DNA of 41,042 bases from an uncultured Dechloromonas sp. (GTDB lineage: Bacteria > Pseudomonadota > Gammaproteobacteria > Burkholderiales > Rhodocyclaceae), in NCBI GenBank assembly GCA_937996725.1, contig CALKUR010000064.1, forward strand, positions 1 to 41,042. Direction: 5' to 3'. The translations under genes were made by a program, and so were the position numbers. The first letter of the stretch is position 1; each line of letters starts with the position of its first letter. The notes beneath the pieces are model-generated. The model had not been told where the DNA came from. It did not search any database and saw only the letters and a program-made list of their open reading frames with translations. Of this stretch, positions 26,804-34,590 are shown one piece after another.

Positions 26804-28078
26804 ATGACGACACAAAACAACCCCCAACTGGATCAGGCTATTCGCCAATTGGCCAAGGATGCCCGTGCGGCCTCCCGTGGCATGGCACGTGCTTCGACCG
26901 AGCAAAAAAATAATGCGCTAATGACGCTGGCACGGCTGATCCGCGAACAGGCTACTGCCCTACGCGCTGCCAATGAATTGGATCTGGCGGCTGCCCGCAA
27001 GAATGGCCTGGAACCCGCCATGCTTGATCGCCTGACGCTCAGCGATCAAGGCATTGCGTCGATGGCCGAGGGCGTGGAACAAATCGCCAGCCTGGCCGAC
27101 CCGGTCGGCAGCATCACCGACATGAATACCCGGCCATCAGGTATTGCCATCGGCAAAATGCGCGTGCCGCTGGGCGTGATCGGCATCATTTATGAAGCAC
27201 GCCCCAACGTGACGGCGGATGCGGCCGCGCTGTGCATTAAATCGGGTAACGCCACCATTCTGCGCGGCGGTTCTGAGGCACTCAATAGCAACCGTGCCAT
27301 CGCGGCGCTGGTGCAACAGGCGCTGGCCGCCGCCGGCCTGCCGGCGCAAGGCGTGCAATGCATCGATACGACCGATCGTGCAGCGGTAGGCATTCTGATC
27401 ACGCTGCGCGACGACATTGACGTAATCGTGCCACGCGGCGGCAAAGGGCTGATCGAGCGCCTGATCAAGGAATCACGCGTACCGATGATCAAACACCTCG
27501 ATGGCAACTGCCACGTTTATATCGACGACAACGCTAACCCTGAGATGGCGCTGCGTATTGTCGAGAACGCCAAGACGCAACGTTACGGTACCTGCAATAC
27601 GACCGAGTCGTTGCTGGTTGCCCGCAGCGTGGCGAAAGAGCTGCTGCCCCGTATCGGTGCCATGCTCAAGAGCAAAGATGTCGAAATCCGTGGTTGCGCC
27701 GAAACACAGGCGCTGCTACCGGGCACGGTTGCCGCAACCGAAGACGATTGGTTCACCGAGTACCTGGCACCGATCATCGCCGTCAAGATCGTTTCAGGCC
27801 TGGATGAAGCTATCGCACACATCAACACCTATTCGTCACAACACACCGAAGCCATCGTGACCGATCACTATGGCAATGCTATGCGCTTCTTACGAGAAGT
27901 GGATTCCAGCTCGGTGATGGTCAACGCCTCGACCCGTTTCGCAGATGGTTTCGAATACGGCCTAGGTGCCGAAATCGGCATCTCGACCGACAAGATTCAT
28001 GCGCGCGGCCCGGTCGGCCTGGAAGGCCTGACCTCGCAAAAATGGGTCGTGCTCGGCCATGGCGAAATCCGCGGCTGA
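26804..28078 (+). CDS. proA: gamma-glutamyl phosphate reductase
   Basis: 424 residues (E. coli 417). Second step of proline synthesis: reduces gamma-glutamyl phosphate to glutamate-5-semialdehyde with NADPH. It belongs to the aldehyde dehydrogenase superfamily. Landmarks: PLGVIGIIYEARPNVTADAAALCIKSGNA, the catalytic cysteine in YGTCNTTESLL, the DNANPEMALRIVENAKTQR stretch and the C-terminal VMVNASTRFADGFEYGLGAEIGISTDKIHARGPVGLEGL. Its 3' end overlaps the ogt gene by 20 bases. ProB is not in this window. Confidence 0.98.
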   Translation: MTTQNNPQLDQAIRQLAKDARAASRGMARASTEQKNNALMTLARLIREQATALRAANELDLAAARKNGLEPAMLDRLTLSDQGIASMAEGVEQIASLADPVGSITDMNTRPSGIAIGKMRVPLGVIGIIYEARPNVTADAAALCIKSGNATILRGGSEALNSNRAIAALVQQALAAAGLPAQGVQCIDTTDRAAVGILITLRDDIDVIVPRGGKGLIERLIKESRVPMIKHLDGNCHVYIDDNANPEMALRIVENAKTQRYGTCNTTESLLVARSVAKELLPRIGAMLKSKDVEIRGCAETQALLPGTVAATEDDWFTEYLAPIIAVKIVSGLDEAIAHINTYSSQHTEAIVTDHYGNAMRFLREVDSSSVMVNASTRFADGFEYGLGAEIGISTDKIHARGPVGLEGLTSQKWVVLGHGEIRG

Positions 28079-28619
28079 CAACCGCGCCGCCGCGTTTGAC
28101 GCGGTCTTAAGGTTGGGCGACGTTGCGCCCTATTCGCCGGACGCCCTCGGCGACGTTATCCATCTGGGGATCAGACTGTCGCCGGATGGCGAGGCGCTGG
28201 ACGAAATTGCGTGGCTGGTCGGCAAACCACAGCAAACCGCCAACGCATCCGTCTGTGCCAAGCGGGAACCATTGCTGGAAACGATCCGGCAACAACTCGG
28301 CACCTGGTTCGCTGACCCGGCATTCACTTTTACGCTGCCACTCGCTGCGCCGCGCACGGCGTTCCAGGCCCGATTACGTGCGGCGCTGTGCGCAACCCAT
28401 CATGGTGACACCATCACTTATGGTGATCTCGCCAAGCAATTGCACAGCGCACCGCGTGCTGTTGGTCAAGCGCTGGGCAGCAATCCGCACCCTATGATCG
28501 TCCCCTGCCACCGCATCGTCTCGGCCGGCAAAAACCGGCTGACCGGATTTGATCATGCCAGCGAAGGCCCAAAACTCACGCTGAAAGCCTGGCTACTGGA
28601 TCGGGAAATTCGTGCCTAG
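28059..28619 (+). CDS. ogt: O6-alkylguanine-DNA alkyltransferase family protein
   Basis: 186 residues. A methylated-DNA--protein-cysteine methyltransferase: it transfers alkyl groups from O6-methylguanine to its own Cys150 in VPCHRIVSAGK, an active-site pattern with the catalytic Cys-His. The preceding FQARLRAALCATHHGDTITYGDLA and APRAVGQALGSNPHPM are the DNA-binding helix-turn-helix and arginine finger region, and the Asn-Pro hinge is present. The N-terminal 75 residues form the usual ribonuclease-H-like domain, here poorly conserved. No AraC or Ada regulatory domain is attached. The gene overlaps proA by 20 bases at its start and xerD by 8 bases at its end, so it is embedded in the operon. 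Confidence 0.93.
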   Translation: MAKSAADNRAAAFDAVLRLGDVAPYSPDALGDVIHLGIRLSPDGEALDEIAWLVGKPQQTANASVCAKREPLLETIRQQLGTWFADPAFTFTLPLAAPRTAFQARLRAALCATHHGDTITYGDLAKQLHSAPRAVGQALGSNPHPMIVPCHRIVSAGKNRLTGFDHASEGPKLTLKAWLLDREIRA

Positions 28620-29535
28620 AGCACCGTCACAGCCGCCGTTACCGCCGGATGCGCAGCAGGTTGTCGACATTTTCTGTGACAGTTTGTGGTTAGAAGCCGG
28701 ACTCTCGGCCAATTCTCTTTCCAGTTATCGCCGCGACCTGACAGCGCTCGCGCATTGGCTCATCAAACACCAAAGCGGTCTGCGCACGGCAAGCGATGCA
28801 GACCTGAATCGTTATGTGGCGCATCTCGCCCAAACGCACAAACAGAGCTCTCAGGCACGGGCAATTTCAACGCTGCGCCGTTACTTCCGCTGGTCAGTCT
28901 CGCGCGGCGAACGGGCCGATGACCCGACGCGCACGCTCGTCATGCCGATCCGCCCCGGGCGTTTGCCTAAGACGCTGAGTGAGGCCCATGTCGAAGCCTT
29001 GCTGGAAGCGCCTGACCAGAATACCGCCCGAGGTCTGCGTGATCTGGCGATGTTGGAAGTACTCTATGCCACCGGTCTACGTGTTTCTGAGCTGGTCAAT
29101 TTACGACTCACAGACTTGAATCGCGATATGGGCGTCGTGCGTGTCATGGGTAAAGGCGATAAAGAGCGGCTGGTGCCCCTAGGAGAAGCCGCGCTCGATG
29201 CGATTCAACGTTACATGGGCTGGGCCCGCCTTGAGCTCACAGATGGCCAACCCGCCGATGTGCTGTTCATTGGCCAGAAGACGAATCCACTGACACGCCA
29301 GGGCTTCTGGCAGATCATTAAGCGTTACGGCGTTAAAGCAGGCATCCCCCGTGAACGCTTGTCACCGCACGTGCTGCGCCACGCCTTTGCGACACATCTC
29401 ATTAACCACGGTGCCGACCTACGTGTCGTTCAGTTATTACTGGGACACGCCAGTATTACGACCACACAGATCTATACGCACGTTGCACGCGAGCGTTTGA
29501 AATCGCTGCATGAAAAGCATCACCCACGAGGATAG
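28612..29535 (+). CDS. xerD: tyrosine recombinase XerD
   Basis: 307 residues starting at a GTG (28612) that overlaps ogt by 8 bases. With XerC it resolves chromosome dimers at dif. The catalytic residues are complete: Arg157 in TGLRVSEL, His253 and Arg256 in HVLRHAF, His279 in LLGHAS and Tyr288 in QIYTHV. The spacing of these five residues is identical to E. coli XerD (Arg148, His244, Arg247, His270, Tyr279; constant offset of nine). The N-terminal core-binding domain (residues 20-105) is of the SAM-like type. Position in a housekeeping operon also favours the chromosomal XerD over an integrase of a mobile element. Confidence 0.95.
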   Translation: MPRAPSQPPLPPDAQQVVDIFCDSLWLEAGLSANSLSSYRRDLTALAHWLIKHQSGLRTASDADLNRYVAHLAQTHKQSSQARAISTLRRYFRWSVSRGERADDPTRTLVMPIRPGRLPKTLSEAHVEALLEAPDQNTARGLRDLAMLEVLYATGLRVSELVNLRLTDLNRDMGVVRVMGKGDKERLVPLGEAALDAIQRYMGWARLELTDGQPADVLFIGQKTNPLTRQGFWQIIKRYGVKAGIPRERLSPHVLRHAFATHLINHGADLRVVQLLLGHASITTTQIYTHVARERLKSLHEKHHPRG

Positions 29536-29539
29536 GCTG

Positions 29540-29608
29540 GGGTGTGGGCCGAGCCCGGCTCTCATCGACAAAAAGCGTCGCAAATCGAGACAAACTCGGC
29601 CCACACCC
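29540..29608. repeat. long-armed inverted repeat between convergent xerD and folB
   Basis: GGGTGTGGGCCGAG (29540-29553) is the perfect complement of CTCGGCCCACACCC (29595-29608), a 14-bp stem around a 41-base loop that itself contains short complementary patches (CGAC/GTCG). It fills the 84 bases between the two stop codons. There is no T-run. It could be a bidirectional transcription end, an mRNA-stabilising element or a dispersed palindromic repeat. Confidence 0.75.
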
Positions 29609-29619
29609 AAGTGACAGAA

Positions 29620-29970
29620 CTATGCGGAGCGTTCGATCACCACGCCAACGCGTGCGACGCCCGGCATCATGCCCAGCTTAGCCACTGACACTTGCACCCA
29701 CTGCGCGCCAAAGTCTTCCAGCAATAGCGTGGCAACAAACTCGGCAAGTTTCTCCAACAACAGAAAATGCTTTTCAGCCAATACGCTGCGCAGTCGACCC
29801 ACCACTTCGGCGTAATCAATCGTGTCGTGGATATCATCGCTGGCACCCGCTGTGGCCGTCGAGTGACCGATCTTGAGATCGATCACGACTGGCTGCGGCA
29901 CGATCCGCTCGCGCGGATAGATGCCGATCAGAGTTTGAACGCGAAGCGCTTCGATGAAGATGATGTCCAT
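29620..29970 (-). CDS. folB: dihydroneopterin aldolase
   Basis: 116 residues from the ATG at 29970. It cleaves 7,8-dihydroneopterin to 6-hydroxymethyl-dihydropterin in folate synthesis and works as an octamer in the cytosol. The family pattern is MDIIFIEALRVQTLIGIYPRER (the second strand and the conserved glycine-valine/isoleucine-tyrosine), TIDYAEVVGRL, the conserved glutamate in LLEKLAEFVA, and VSVAKLGMMPGVARVGV, where the catalytic lysine and the following proline are seen. The frame is open upstream but that part is antisense to plsY, so the start chosen is the ATG matching the family. Divergent from plsY with overlapping promoters. Confidence 0.94.
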   Translation of the reverse strand: MDIIFIEALRVQTLIGIYPRERIVPQPVVIDLKIGHSTATAGASDDIHDTIDYAEVVGRLRSVLAEKHFLLLEKLAEFVATLLLEDFGAQWVQVSVAKLGMMPGVARVGVVIERSA

Positions 29971-29997
29971 GGCAGAGAAATCGTTTGGTCGTCGCGC

Positions 29998-30030
29998 GCT
30001 ACAATACGCACGCTGCGGCCGCATTGTAGC
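29998..30030. promoter_or_regulatory. face-to-face -10 boxes in the folB/plsY spacer
   Basis: GCTACAAT (29998-30005) and ATTGTAGC (30023-30030) are perfect complements. Each carries a TACAAT hexamer pointing inward, one for plsY (plus strand, starting near 30012) and one for folB (minus strand, starting near 30016). The two polymerase footprints would overlap. -35 hexamers are poor. Confidence 0.45.
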
Positions 30031-30063
30031 TGACAGATACGCCCACAGACCGATGAGACTGAT

Positions 30064-30711
30064 ATGACGCCTGATTTGTTGACACAGATCCTCCCCATCC
30101 AGGAAACCGGCACCGCGCTTTTTATCGCCGCCGTCGTTGCCGCGTATCTGATTGGTTGCATCCCCTTTGCCGTCGTTGTTTCCAAAGCATTCGGCCTGGC
30201 CGACCCGCGCTCCTTCGGTTCGGGCAACCCCGGCGCTACCAACGTACTCCGCACGGGCAATAAGCTGGCGGCCTTCCTCACGCTCTTCGGCGATGCCGCC
30301 AAAGGTGCGATGGCCATCGGCGTCGCCATCCTGCTGGGTATTCCGGCCGATCTGCTCGGCTGGATCGGTTTCATCGCCTTTATGGGCCACGTATTTCCGG
30401 TGACGCTAGGGTTCAAAGGCGGCAAAGGCGTATCGACGTCGGCGGGTGTGCTGCTCGCACTTTACTGGCCGCTGGGCCTGGCCACACTAGGCACCTGGCT
30501 GTTCATGGCGTTTACGCTACGCTATTCGTCGCTATCGGCCATCACCGCCGCATTACTGGCACCGGTTTATGCCGTCTTCATGGTGCTACCCACGTCGGTG
30601 GTCGTGCCGATCACGCTGATGGTGGTGGTGCTGCTCACTAAGCATGCCGGCAACTTCCGCCGACTACTGGCCGGACAAGAAACTAAAATCGGCAGCAAAA
30701 AGAAGGGCTAA
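30064..30711 (+). CDS. plsY: glycerol-3-phosphate acyltransferase PlsY
   Basis: 215 residues, an inner-membrane protein with about five membrane-spanning segments. It transfers an acyl group from acyl-phosphate (made by PlsX) to glycerol-3-phosphate, the first step of phospholipid synthesis. The three family motifs are visible: GSGNPGATNVLRTG (motif 1), GFKGGKGVSTSAG (motif 2) and a C-terminal TKHAGNFRRLLAGQE (motif 3, glycine/asparagine). The ATG at 30064 follows a short leader from the TACAAT promoter. It is convergent with tsaD, only 4 bases apart at their ends. Confidence 0.96.
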   Translation: MTPDLLTQILPIQETGTALFIAAVVAAYLIGCIPFAVVVSKAFGLADPRSFGSGNPGATNVLRTGNKLAAFLTLFGDAAKGAMAIGVAILLGIPADLLGWIGFIAFMGHVFPVTLGFKGGKGVSTSAGVLLALYWPLGLATLGTWLFMAFTLRYSSLSAITAALLAPVYAVFMVLPTSVVVPITLMVVVLLTKHAGNFRRLLAGQETKIGSKKKG

Positions 30712-30715
30712 ACGT

Positions 30716-31804
30716 CTAAGCCTCGATCAGCGGCCAGCGCGGCTTCACCGAGAATCCACCGGCCACTTTGGGTACAGCGCCAGACCGTAAGCGCAACAAT
30801 CCCGCCAAGGCGATCATGGCACCGTTATCAGTGCACAGGCTGAGCTCTGGAAAGAACACATCGACTTTGCGCCGTTTGCAGGCGGTTACCAGCGTTTCGC
30901 GCAGATGCCGATTGGCACCTACGCCACCCGCCACCACCAGCCGTGACAATCCCGTCTGCTTGAGTGCTTGAACGCACTTGGCGACCAGGACATCTGTAAT
31001 GGCTTCCTGCACCGCTGCGGCCAGTGCCGCGCGCCCCGCTTCGGTCAAGCCGCCTTCGGCTTCCGCTGCTTTCACCCGCGTTAGCACAGCGGTCTTCAAA
31101 CCGGCAAAACTGAATTCCAGATCGCCCGAATGCAACATGGGGCGCGGCAACTTAATGTCTGCGACCAGCGCTGGGTCGGCTGTTTCTGCCAGTTTGGCCA
31201 GTGCGGGGCCACCTGGATAACCCAGCCCCAGGAGTTTGGCGGTCTTATCAAACGCTTCGCCGGCAGCATCGTCTAGCGTTTCGCCGAGCAATTCGTATTC
31301 ACCAACGCCGGTGACACGCATCAACTGGGTGTGGCCGCCCGACACCAGCAATGCCACAAAGGGAAACTGCGGTGGCTCTGCGGCCAACAACGGCGATAGT
31401 AAGTGGCCTTCCAGATGATGCACCGGCACCACCGGCTTGTTCAACGCAAAGGCCAACGCCTCGGCAAAGGCGCTGCCGACCAGTAGCGCGCCAGCCAGCC
31501 CCGGCCCAGCCGTATAGGCAATGGCATCGACATCGGCCAGTTCAACCCTAGCAGCGGCCAAGGTCTGCCTTAGCAAGGGCACCACCCGGCGAATATGGTC
31601 ACGTGAAGCCAGTTCTGGCACTACACCGCCATAGGCCGCATGCATGGCCACCTGGGTATGCAGCGCCTCACCCAGCAGGATAGGGGCGCCGGTTTGGGTA
31701 TTCAGGGTGACCAAGGCCACGCCGGTTTCGTCACACGACGACTCTACCCCCAGCACCAGCGGGGCGTGGGCATGGGTGGGCGCGGCGAAATCCGGGGGGC
31801 TCAT
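30716..31804 (-). CDS. tsaD: tRNA N6-adenosine threonylcarbamoyltransferase TsaD
   Basis: 362 residues if started at the ATG at 31804 (E. coli 337). With TsaB and TsaE it installs t6A at position 37 of ANN-decoding tRNAs, including the CAU tRNA in this window. Motifs: VLGVESSCDETGVALV at the N-terminus, the metal-binding HHLEGHLLSP (His130 and His134), LLVSGGHTQL, the GYPGGPAL region and VAGGVGANRHLR; the last conserved Asp lies in LCTDNGAMIALAG. The first 16 residues are extra to the family and low in conservation. A GTG at codon 17 (31756-31754) would give a family-length start, and the TACAAT box at 31818-31813 ends only 8 bases before the ATG, so the annotated start is uncertain. Divergent from rpsU. 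Confidence 0.95.
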   Translation of the reverse strand: MSPPDFAAPTHAHAPLVLGVESSCDETGVALVTLNTQTGAPILLGEALHTQVAMHAAYGGVVPELASRDHIRRVVPLLRQTLAAARVELADVDAIAYTAGPGLAGALLVGSAFAEALAFALNKPVVPVHHLEGHLLSPLLAAEPPQFPFVALLVSGGHTQLMRVTGVGEYELLGETLDDAAGEAFDKTAKLLGLGYPGGPALAKLAETADPALVADIKLPRPMLHSGDLEFSFAGLKTAVLTRVKAAEAEGGLTEAGRAALAAAVQEAITDVLVAKCVQALKQTGLSRLVVAGGVGANRHLRETLVTACKRRKVDVFFPELSLCTDNGAMIALAGLLRLRSGAVPKVAGGFSVKPRWPLIEA

Positions 31805-31812
31805 GGGGCGCT

Positions 31813-31818
31813 ATTGTA
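31813..31818 (-). promoter_or_regulatory. -10 box of tsaD
   Basis: Reads TACAAT on the minus strand. The ATG at 31804 is 8 bases downstream, so transcription would start within a few bases of it. No Shine-Dalgarno lies between. This suggests a leaderless mRNA or the downstream GTG start. Confidence 0.4.
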
Positions 31819-31869
31819 GCGAGCGCGCCACGATGCAGCACGCCGGCCTGGACAAACAGTGGGAATATT

Positions 31870-31897
31870 TTGATATTTCCGGTTTTTGTCGTAAAAT
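31870..31897 (+). promoter_or_regulatory. promoter of rpsU and the macromolecular synthesis operon
   Basis: TTGATA (31870-31875), a 16-base spacer and TAAAAT (31892-31897), the best sigma-70 match in the window. The start would be near 31904, leaving a leader of about 65 bases to the rpsU ATG. Confidence 0.6.
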
Positions 31898-31969
31898 TGC
31901 CAGTTCTAAAGATTTCATCCCTGTCCCGGCGACTTGCCGTGGCAGTTTCAAACCGATTGGAGTTGTTGA

Positions 31970-32182
31970 ATGCCCAGCGTTCGCGTTAAGGAAAACGAGC
32001 CGTTCGAAGTCGCCATGCGCCGCTTCAAGCGCACTGTCGAAAAAACCGGTCTGCTGACCGAACTGCGTGCCCGTGAGTTCTACGAAAAGCCAACGGCTGA
32101 GCGTAAGCGCAAGCTGGCCGCCGCTGTGAAGCGCCTGCACAAGCGCCTACGCAGCCAACAGCTGCCGCGCAAGCTCTACTAA
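31970..32182 (+). CDS. rpsU: 30S ribosomal protein S21
   Basis: 70 residues, the exact usual length, strongly basic. The sequence matches S21: PSVRVKENEPFEVAMRRFKRTVEKTG, then the EFYEKPTAERKRKLAAAVKR helix and the C-terminal LPRKLY. S21 sits on the small subunit near the anti-Shine-Dalgarno end of 16S rRNA. As in E. coli, rpsU leads the macromolecular synthesis operon with dnaG and rpoD downstream, here with yqeY inserted. A strong intrinsic terminator follows 23 bases after its stop, so S21 mRNA is probably made in excess over the downstream genes. Confidence 0.98.
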   Translation: MPSVRVKENEPFEVAMRRFKRTVEKTGLLTELRAREFYEKPTAERKRKLAAAVKRLHKRLRSQQLPRKLY

Positions 32183-32205
32183 TCGCCGCCTAGCGTCGAT
32201 TCTCG

Positions 32206-32231
32206 AAAGCCGCCGGCCTCCGGCGGCTTTT
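32206..32231 (+). terminator. intrinsic terminator/attenuator after rpsU
   Basis: AAAGCCGCCGG pairs perfectly with CCGGCGGCTTT around a CCT loop, followed by a further T (TTTT in total). It lies between rpsU and yqeY. By analogy with the E. coli rpsU-dnaG-rpoD operon it would attenuate readthrough into yqeY-dnaG-rpoD. Confidence 0.8.
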
Positions 32232-32288
32232 GCCGTTTTATCAGCCATGGTTTTTCTGTGGCATCACCCGGAAAGCAGCGAGCACCTG

Positions 32289-32741
32289 ATGACGACCTCA
32301 CTCAAAGACCAGATTACCGAAGACATGAAGAGCGCCATGAAGGCGCGCGAAACCGAACGTCTGGCGGCAATTCGCCTGCTGCTCGCCGCCATTAAGCAGC
32401 GCGAAGTCGATGATCGCATCACGCTAGATGATGCCGCTGTTGCCGCCGTGGTCGATAAACTGATCAAGCAACGTCGCGACAGCCTGAGCCAATACGAACA
32501 AGCGGGCCGTGAAGATCTCGCCGCAGTCGAGCGTGCAGAAATCGATGTGCTGACGCCGTATCTGCCGGCGCAGATGTCGGCTGAAGAGGTTGCCGCTGCG
32601 GTCAAAGCGGCGATCGCGCAGACAGGTGCTGCCGGTCCCGCCGACATGGGCAAGGTTATGGGCGTGCTCAAGCCGCAACTCGCGGGCAAGACCGATCTAT
32701 CTGCCGTATCGCAACTGGTCAAAGCCGCCCTCCAGGGCTAA
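32289..32741 (+). CDS. GatB/YqeY domain protein
   Basis: 150 residues from the ATG at 32289; the frame is open 14 codons further upstream. It is a stand-alone YqeY-type protein: LKDQITEDMKSAMKARETERLAAIRLLLAAIKQREVD, then helical segments and the C-terminal GKVMGVLKPQLAGKTDLSAVSQLVKAAL, which matches the tRNA-binding tail of GatB. Some members improve the binding of tRNA to the amidotransferase; the physiological role is unclear. It is common between rpsU and dnaG in betaproteobacteria and gammaproteobacteria. Good Shine-Dalgarno not seen near the start, so the precise start is not certain. Confidence 0.93.
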   Translation: MTTSLKDQITEDMKSAMKARETERLAAIRLLLAAIKQREVDDRITLDDAAVAAVVDKLIKQRRDSLSQYEQAGREDLAAVERAEIDVLTPYLPAQMSAEEVAAAVKAAIAQTGAAGPADMGKVMGVLKPQLAGKTDLSAVSQLVKAALQG

Positions 32742-32773
32742 GCCCACCTCCTAACGGCACCGCAGACGCGACC

Positions 32774-34549
32774 ATGATTCCGGAATCCTTCATTCAGGAA
32801 CTTCTGGCCAGAATCGATATCGTCGAGATCATCGACCGCGTGGTGCCGCTTAAAAAAGCCGGTGCCAACTACGCCGCTTGCTGCCCGTTTCACAAAGAAA
32901 AGTCGCCGTCGTTCACAGTCAGCCAGGCGAAGCAGTTCTATCACTGCTTTGGTTGCGGCGCGCACGGCACAGCGATCGGCTTCTTGATGGAACATCAGGG
33001 ACTGAGCTTCCCCGATGCCATTGAAGAACTGGCACGGCATTGCGGCCTCTCGGTGCCGCAAGAAAATAACGAGCGGGCTTTTCGCAAGCCTGCCGCCGAC
33101 AGCACTGAAGGCCCATCACTCCTCGATGTGATGCTCACGGCACATAAGTACTATCGCGATGAACTTAAGAAATCACCGCGTGCGATCGAGTACCTAAAAG
33201 GTCGCGGCCTCACCGGCGAAATCGCCGCCCGCTTCGGCATCGGCTATGCGCCGGATGGCTGGCAGAACCTGCGCACTGTTTTTCCGGAATACGACAACGC
33301 TAATTTCCAGGCACTGATCAAAGACGGCCTCGTTATCGAGAACGAGCAGAAGCGTCGTTACGACCGTTTCCGTGATCGCGTGATGTTTCCCATCCTCGAT
33401 CAGAAGGGTCAGGTCATTGCTTTTGGTGGCCGCATCTTGGATCAGGGCGAACCGAAATATCTGAACTCGCCGGAAACACCGCTCTTCGAAAAAGGCCGCG
33501 AAGTCTTTGGCCTACCGCAAGCGCGTGAAGCCTGTCGCCAGACCGATACCGTGATTGTCGTTGAAGGCTACATGGATGTTGTCGCCCTCGCCCAACACGG
33601 CATTGGTAATGCCGTAGCCACCCTCGGCACCGCGACCACCACAACGCATATACGCAAGCTGCTTCGCATGGTGGATCGCGTGGTCTTCTGTTTTGATGGC
33701 GATGCGGCCGGCCGCAAAGCCGCCTGGCGCGCACTGGAAAACAGCCTGGAAGCATTGGCCGAACAAAAAGTATTGGCCTTTGCCTTCCTACCGCCCGAAC
33801 ACGACCCCGACAGCTACGTACGCGATCTCGGCAAAGAAGCATTCCAGGCAGCGATTGATCGTGCCACGCCGCTCTCCGAGTTCCTGCTGCAAACCCTGTG
33901 CGGTCATGTCGATCTGACCAGCGCCGAAGGGCGCGCCAAGTTACTGGCCGAAGCTAAGCCGCTGCTCCAGAAAATTCCAACACCGATGCTGCGTTTGCAG
34001 ATCGTGAAGCAGCTGGCTGAAAAAACCGGTCTGCAACCCGCCGAAGTTGAACGCGGTTGCGAACTCAGTCGTCAGGCCGCGTCACCCAGCGCAGCCCCAG
34101 GTCGGGCACCCCGTCAGGCACCCTCGCTGAACCGACGGCTGCTCCGGGTATTGGTCCAATCTCCCGACTTGTTGGCAGACCTCCCCACAGACTTCGCCAG
34201 CCACTTACCGGCCAAGGACCCCCTCACCCCGAGCATTCGCCGTTTATTGCCGCAATTAGCCAGCAATCCCCAACCCTCTGAACTCCTGGAACGCATCCGC
34301 GGCAGCGAAGACGCCCCGTTATTGGCCGAAATTTTTGCCAGTCTGCTGACTGAACCCCTTGAAAAAGAGGCCCTCAGTGCCGAACTGGATGGCATCGTCG
34401 CCCAGATGGAACGGGATCAGCTCGATGCGGAACTGGCCACCCTACAGCAGGCCGCGCAGCGTGGCAGCCTGAACCCAACCGAAAAGGCACGTTACGCCGA
34501 ACTCCTGCAAAGCCTGCAACAGCTGGGCCGAACAGGCCGCCGGCGCTGA
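32774..34549 (+). CDS. dnaG: DNA primase DnaG
   Basis: 591 residues (E. coli 581). Synthesises RNA primers at the replication fork. N-terminal CHC2 zinc domain: Cys37, His40, Cys58 and Cys61 in CPFHKEKSPSF and FYHCFGC, all three residues earlier than in E. coli. Next the RNA-polymerase domain with the RYDRFRDRVMFPI and FGGRILDQGEPKYLNSPETPLF blocks, and the Toprim fold with VIVVEGYMDVVALAQHG and FCFDGDAAGRKAAWRAL supplying the acidic metal ligands. The C-terminal third (from about residue 430) is a variable helical DnaB-binding domain. Lies 32 bases after yqeY and before rpoD in the macromolecular synthesis operon. Confidence 0.98.
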   Translation: MIPESFIQELLARIDIVEIIDRVVPLKKAGANYAACCPFHKEKSPSFTVSQAKQFYHCFGCGAHGTAIGFLMEHQGLSFPDAIEELARHCGLSVPQENNERAFRKPAADSTEGPSLLDVMLTAHKYYRDELKKSPRAIEYLKGRGLTGEIAARFGIGYAPDGWQNLRTVFPEYDNANFQALIKDGLVIENEQKRRYDRFRDRVMFPILDQKGQVIAFGGRILDQGEPKYLNSPETPLFEKGREVFGLPQAREACRQTDTVIVVEGYMDVVALAQHGIGNAVATLGTATTTTHIRKLLRMVDRVVFCFDGDAAGRKAAWRALENSLEALAEQKVLAFAFLPPEHDPDSYVRDLGKEAFQAAIDRATPLSEFLLQTLCGHVDLTSAEGRAKLLAEAKPLLQKIPTPMLRLQIVKQLAEKTGLQPAEVERGCELSRQAASPSAAPGRAPRQAPSLNRRLLRVLVQSPDLLADLPTDFASHLPAKDPLTPSIRRLLPQLASNPQPSELLERIRGSEDAPLLAEIFASLLTEPLEKEALSAELDGIVAQMERDQLDAELATLQQAAQRGSLNPTEKARYAELLQSLQQLGRTGRRR

Positions 34550-34564
34550 TCTGGCACGGATTTT

Positions 34565-34579
34565 GCCTAGAAATTAGGC
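34565..34579. repeat. small palindrome upstream of the rpoD -10 box
   Basis: GCCTA and TAGGC flank GAAAT, just upstream of and overlapping the -35 zone of the rpoD promoter. It could be an operator or a weak hairpin at the end of dnaG. Confidence 0.3.
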
Positions 34580-34590
34580 TGATTTTCGTG

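Noticed and set aside
28612..29535. xerD considered as an integrase of a mobile element
   Set aside because: It sits in a tight housekeeping operon, and the spacing of its five catalytic residues equals that of E. coli XerD.
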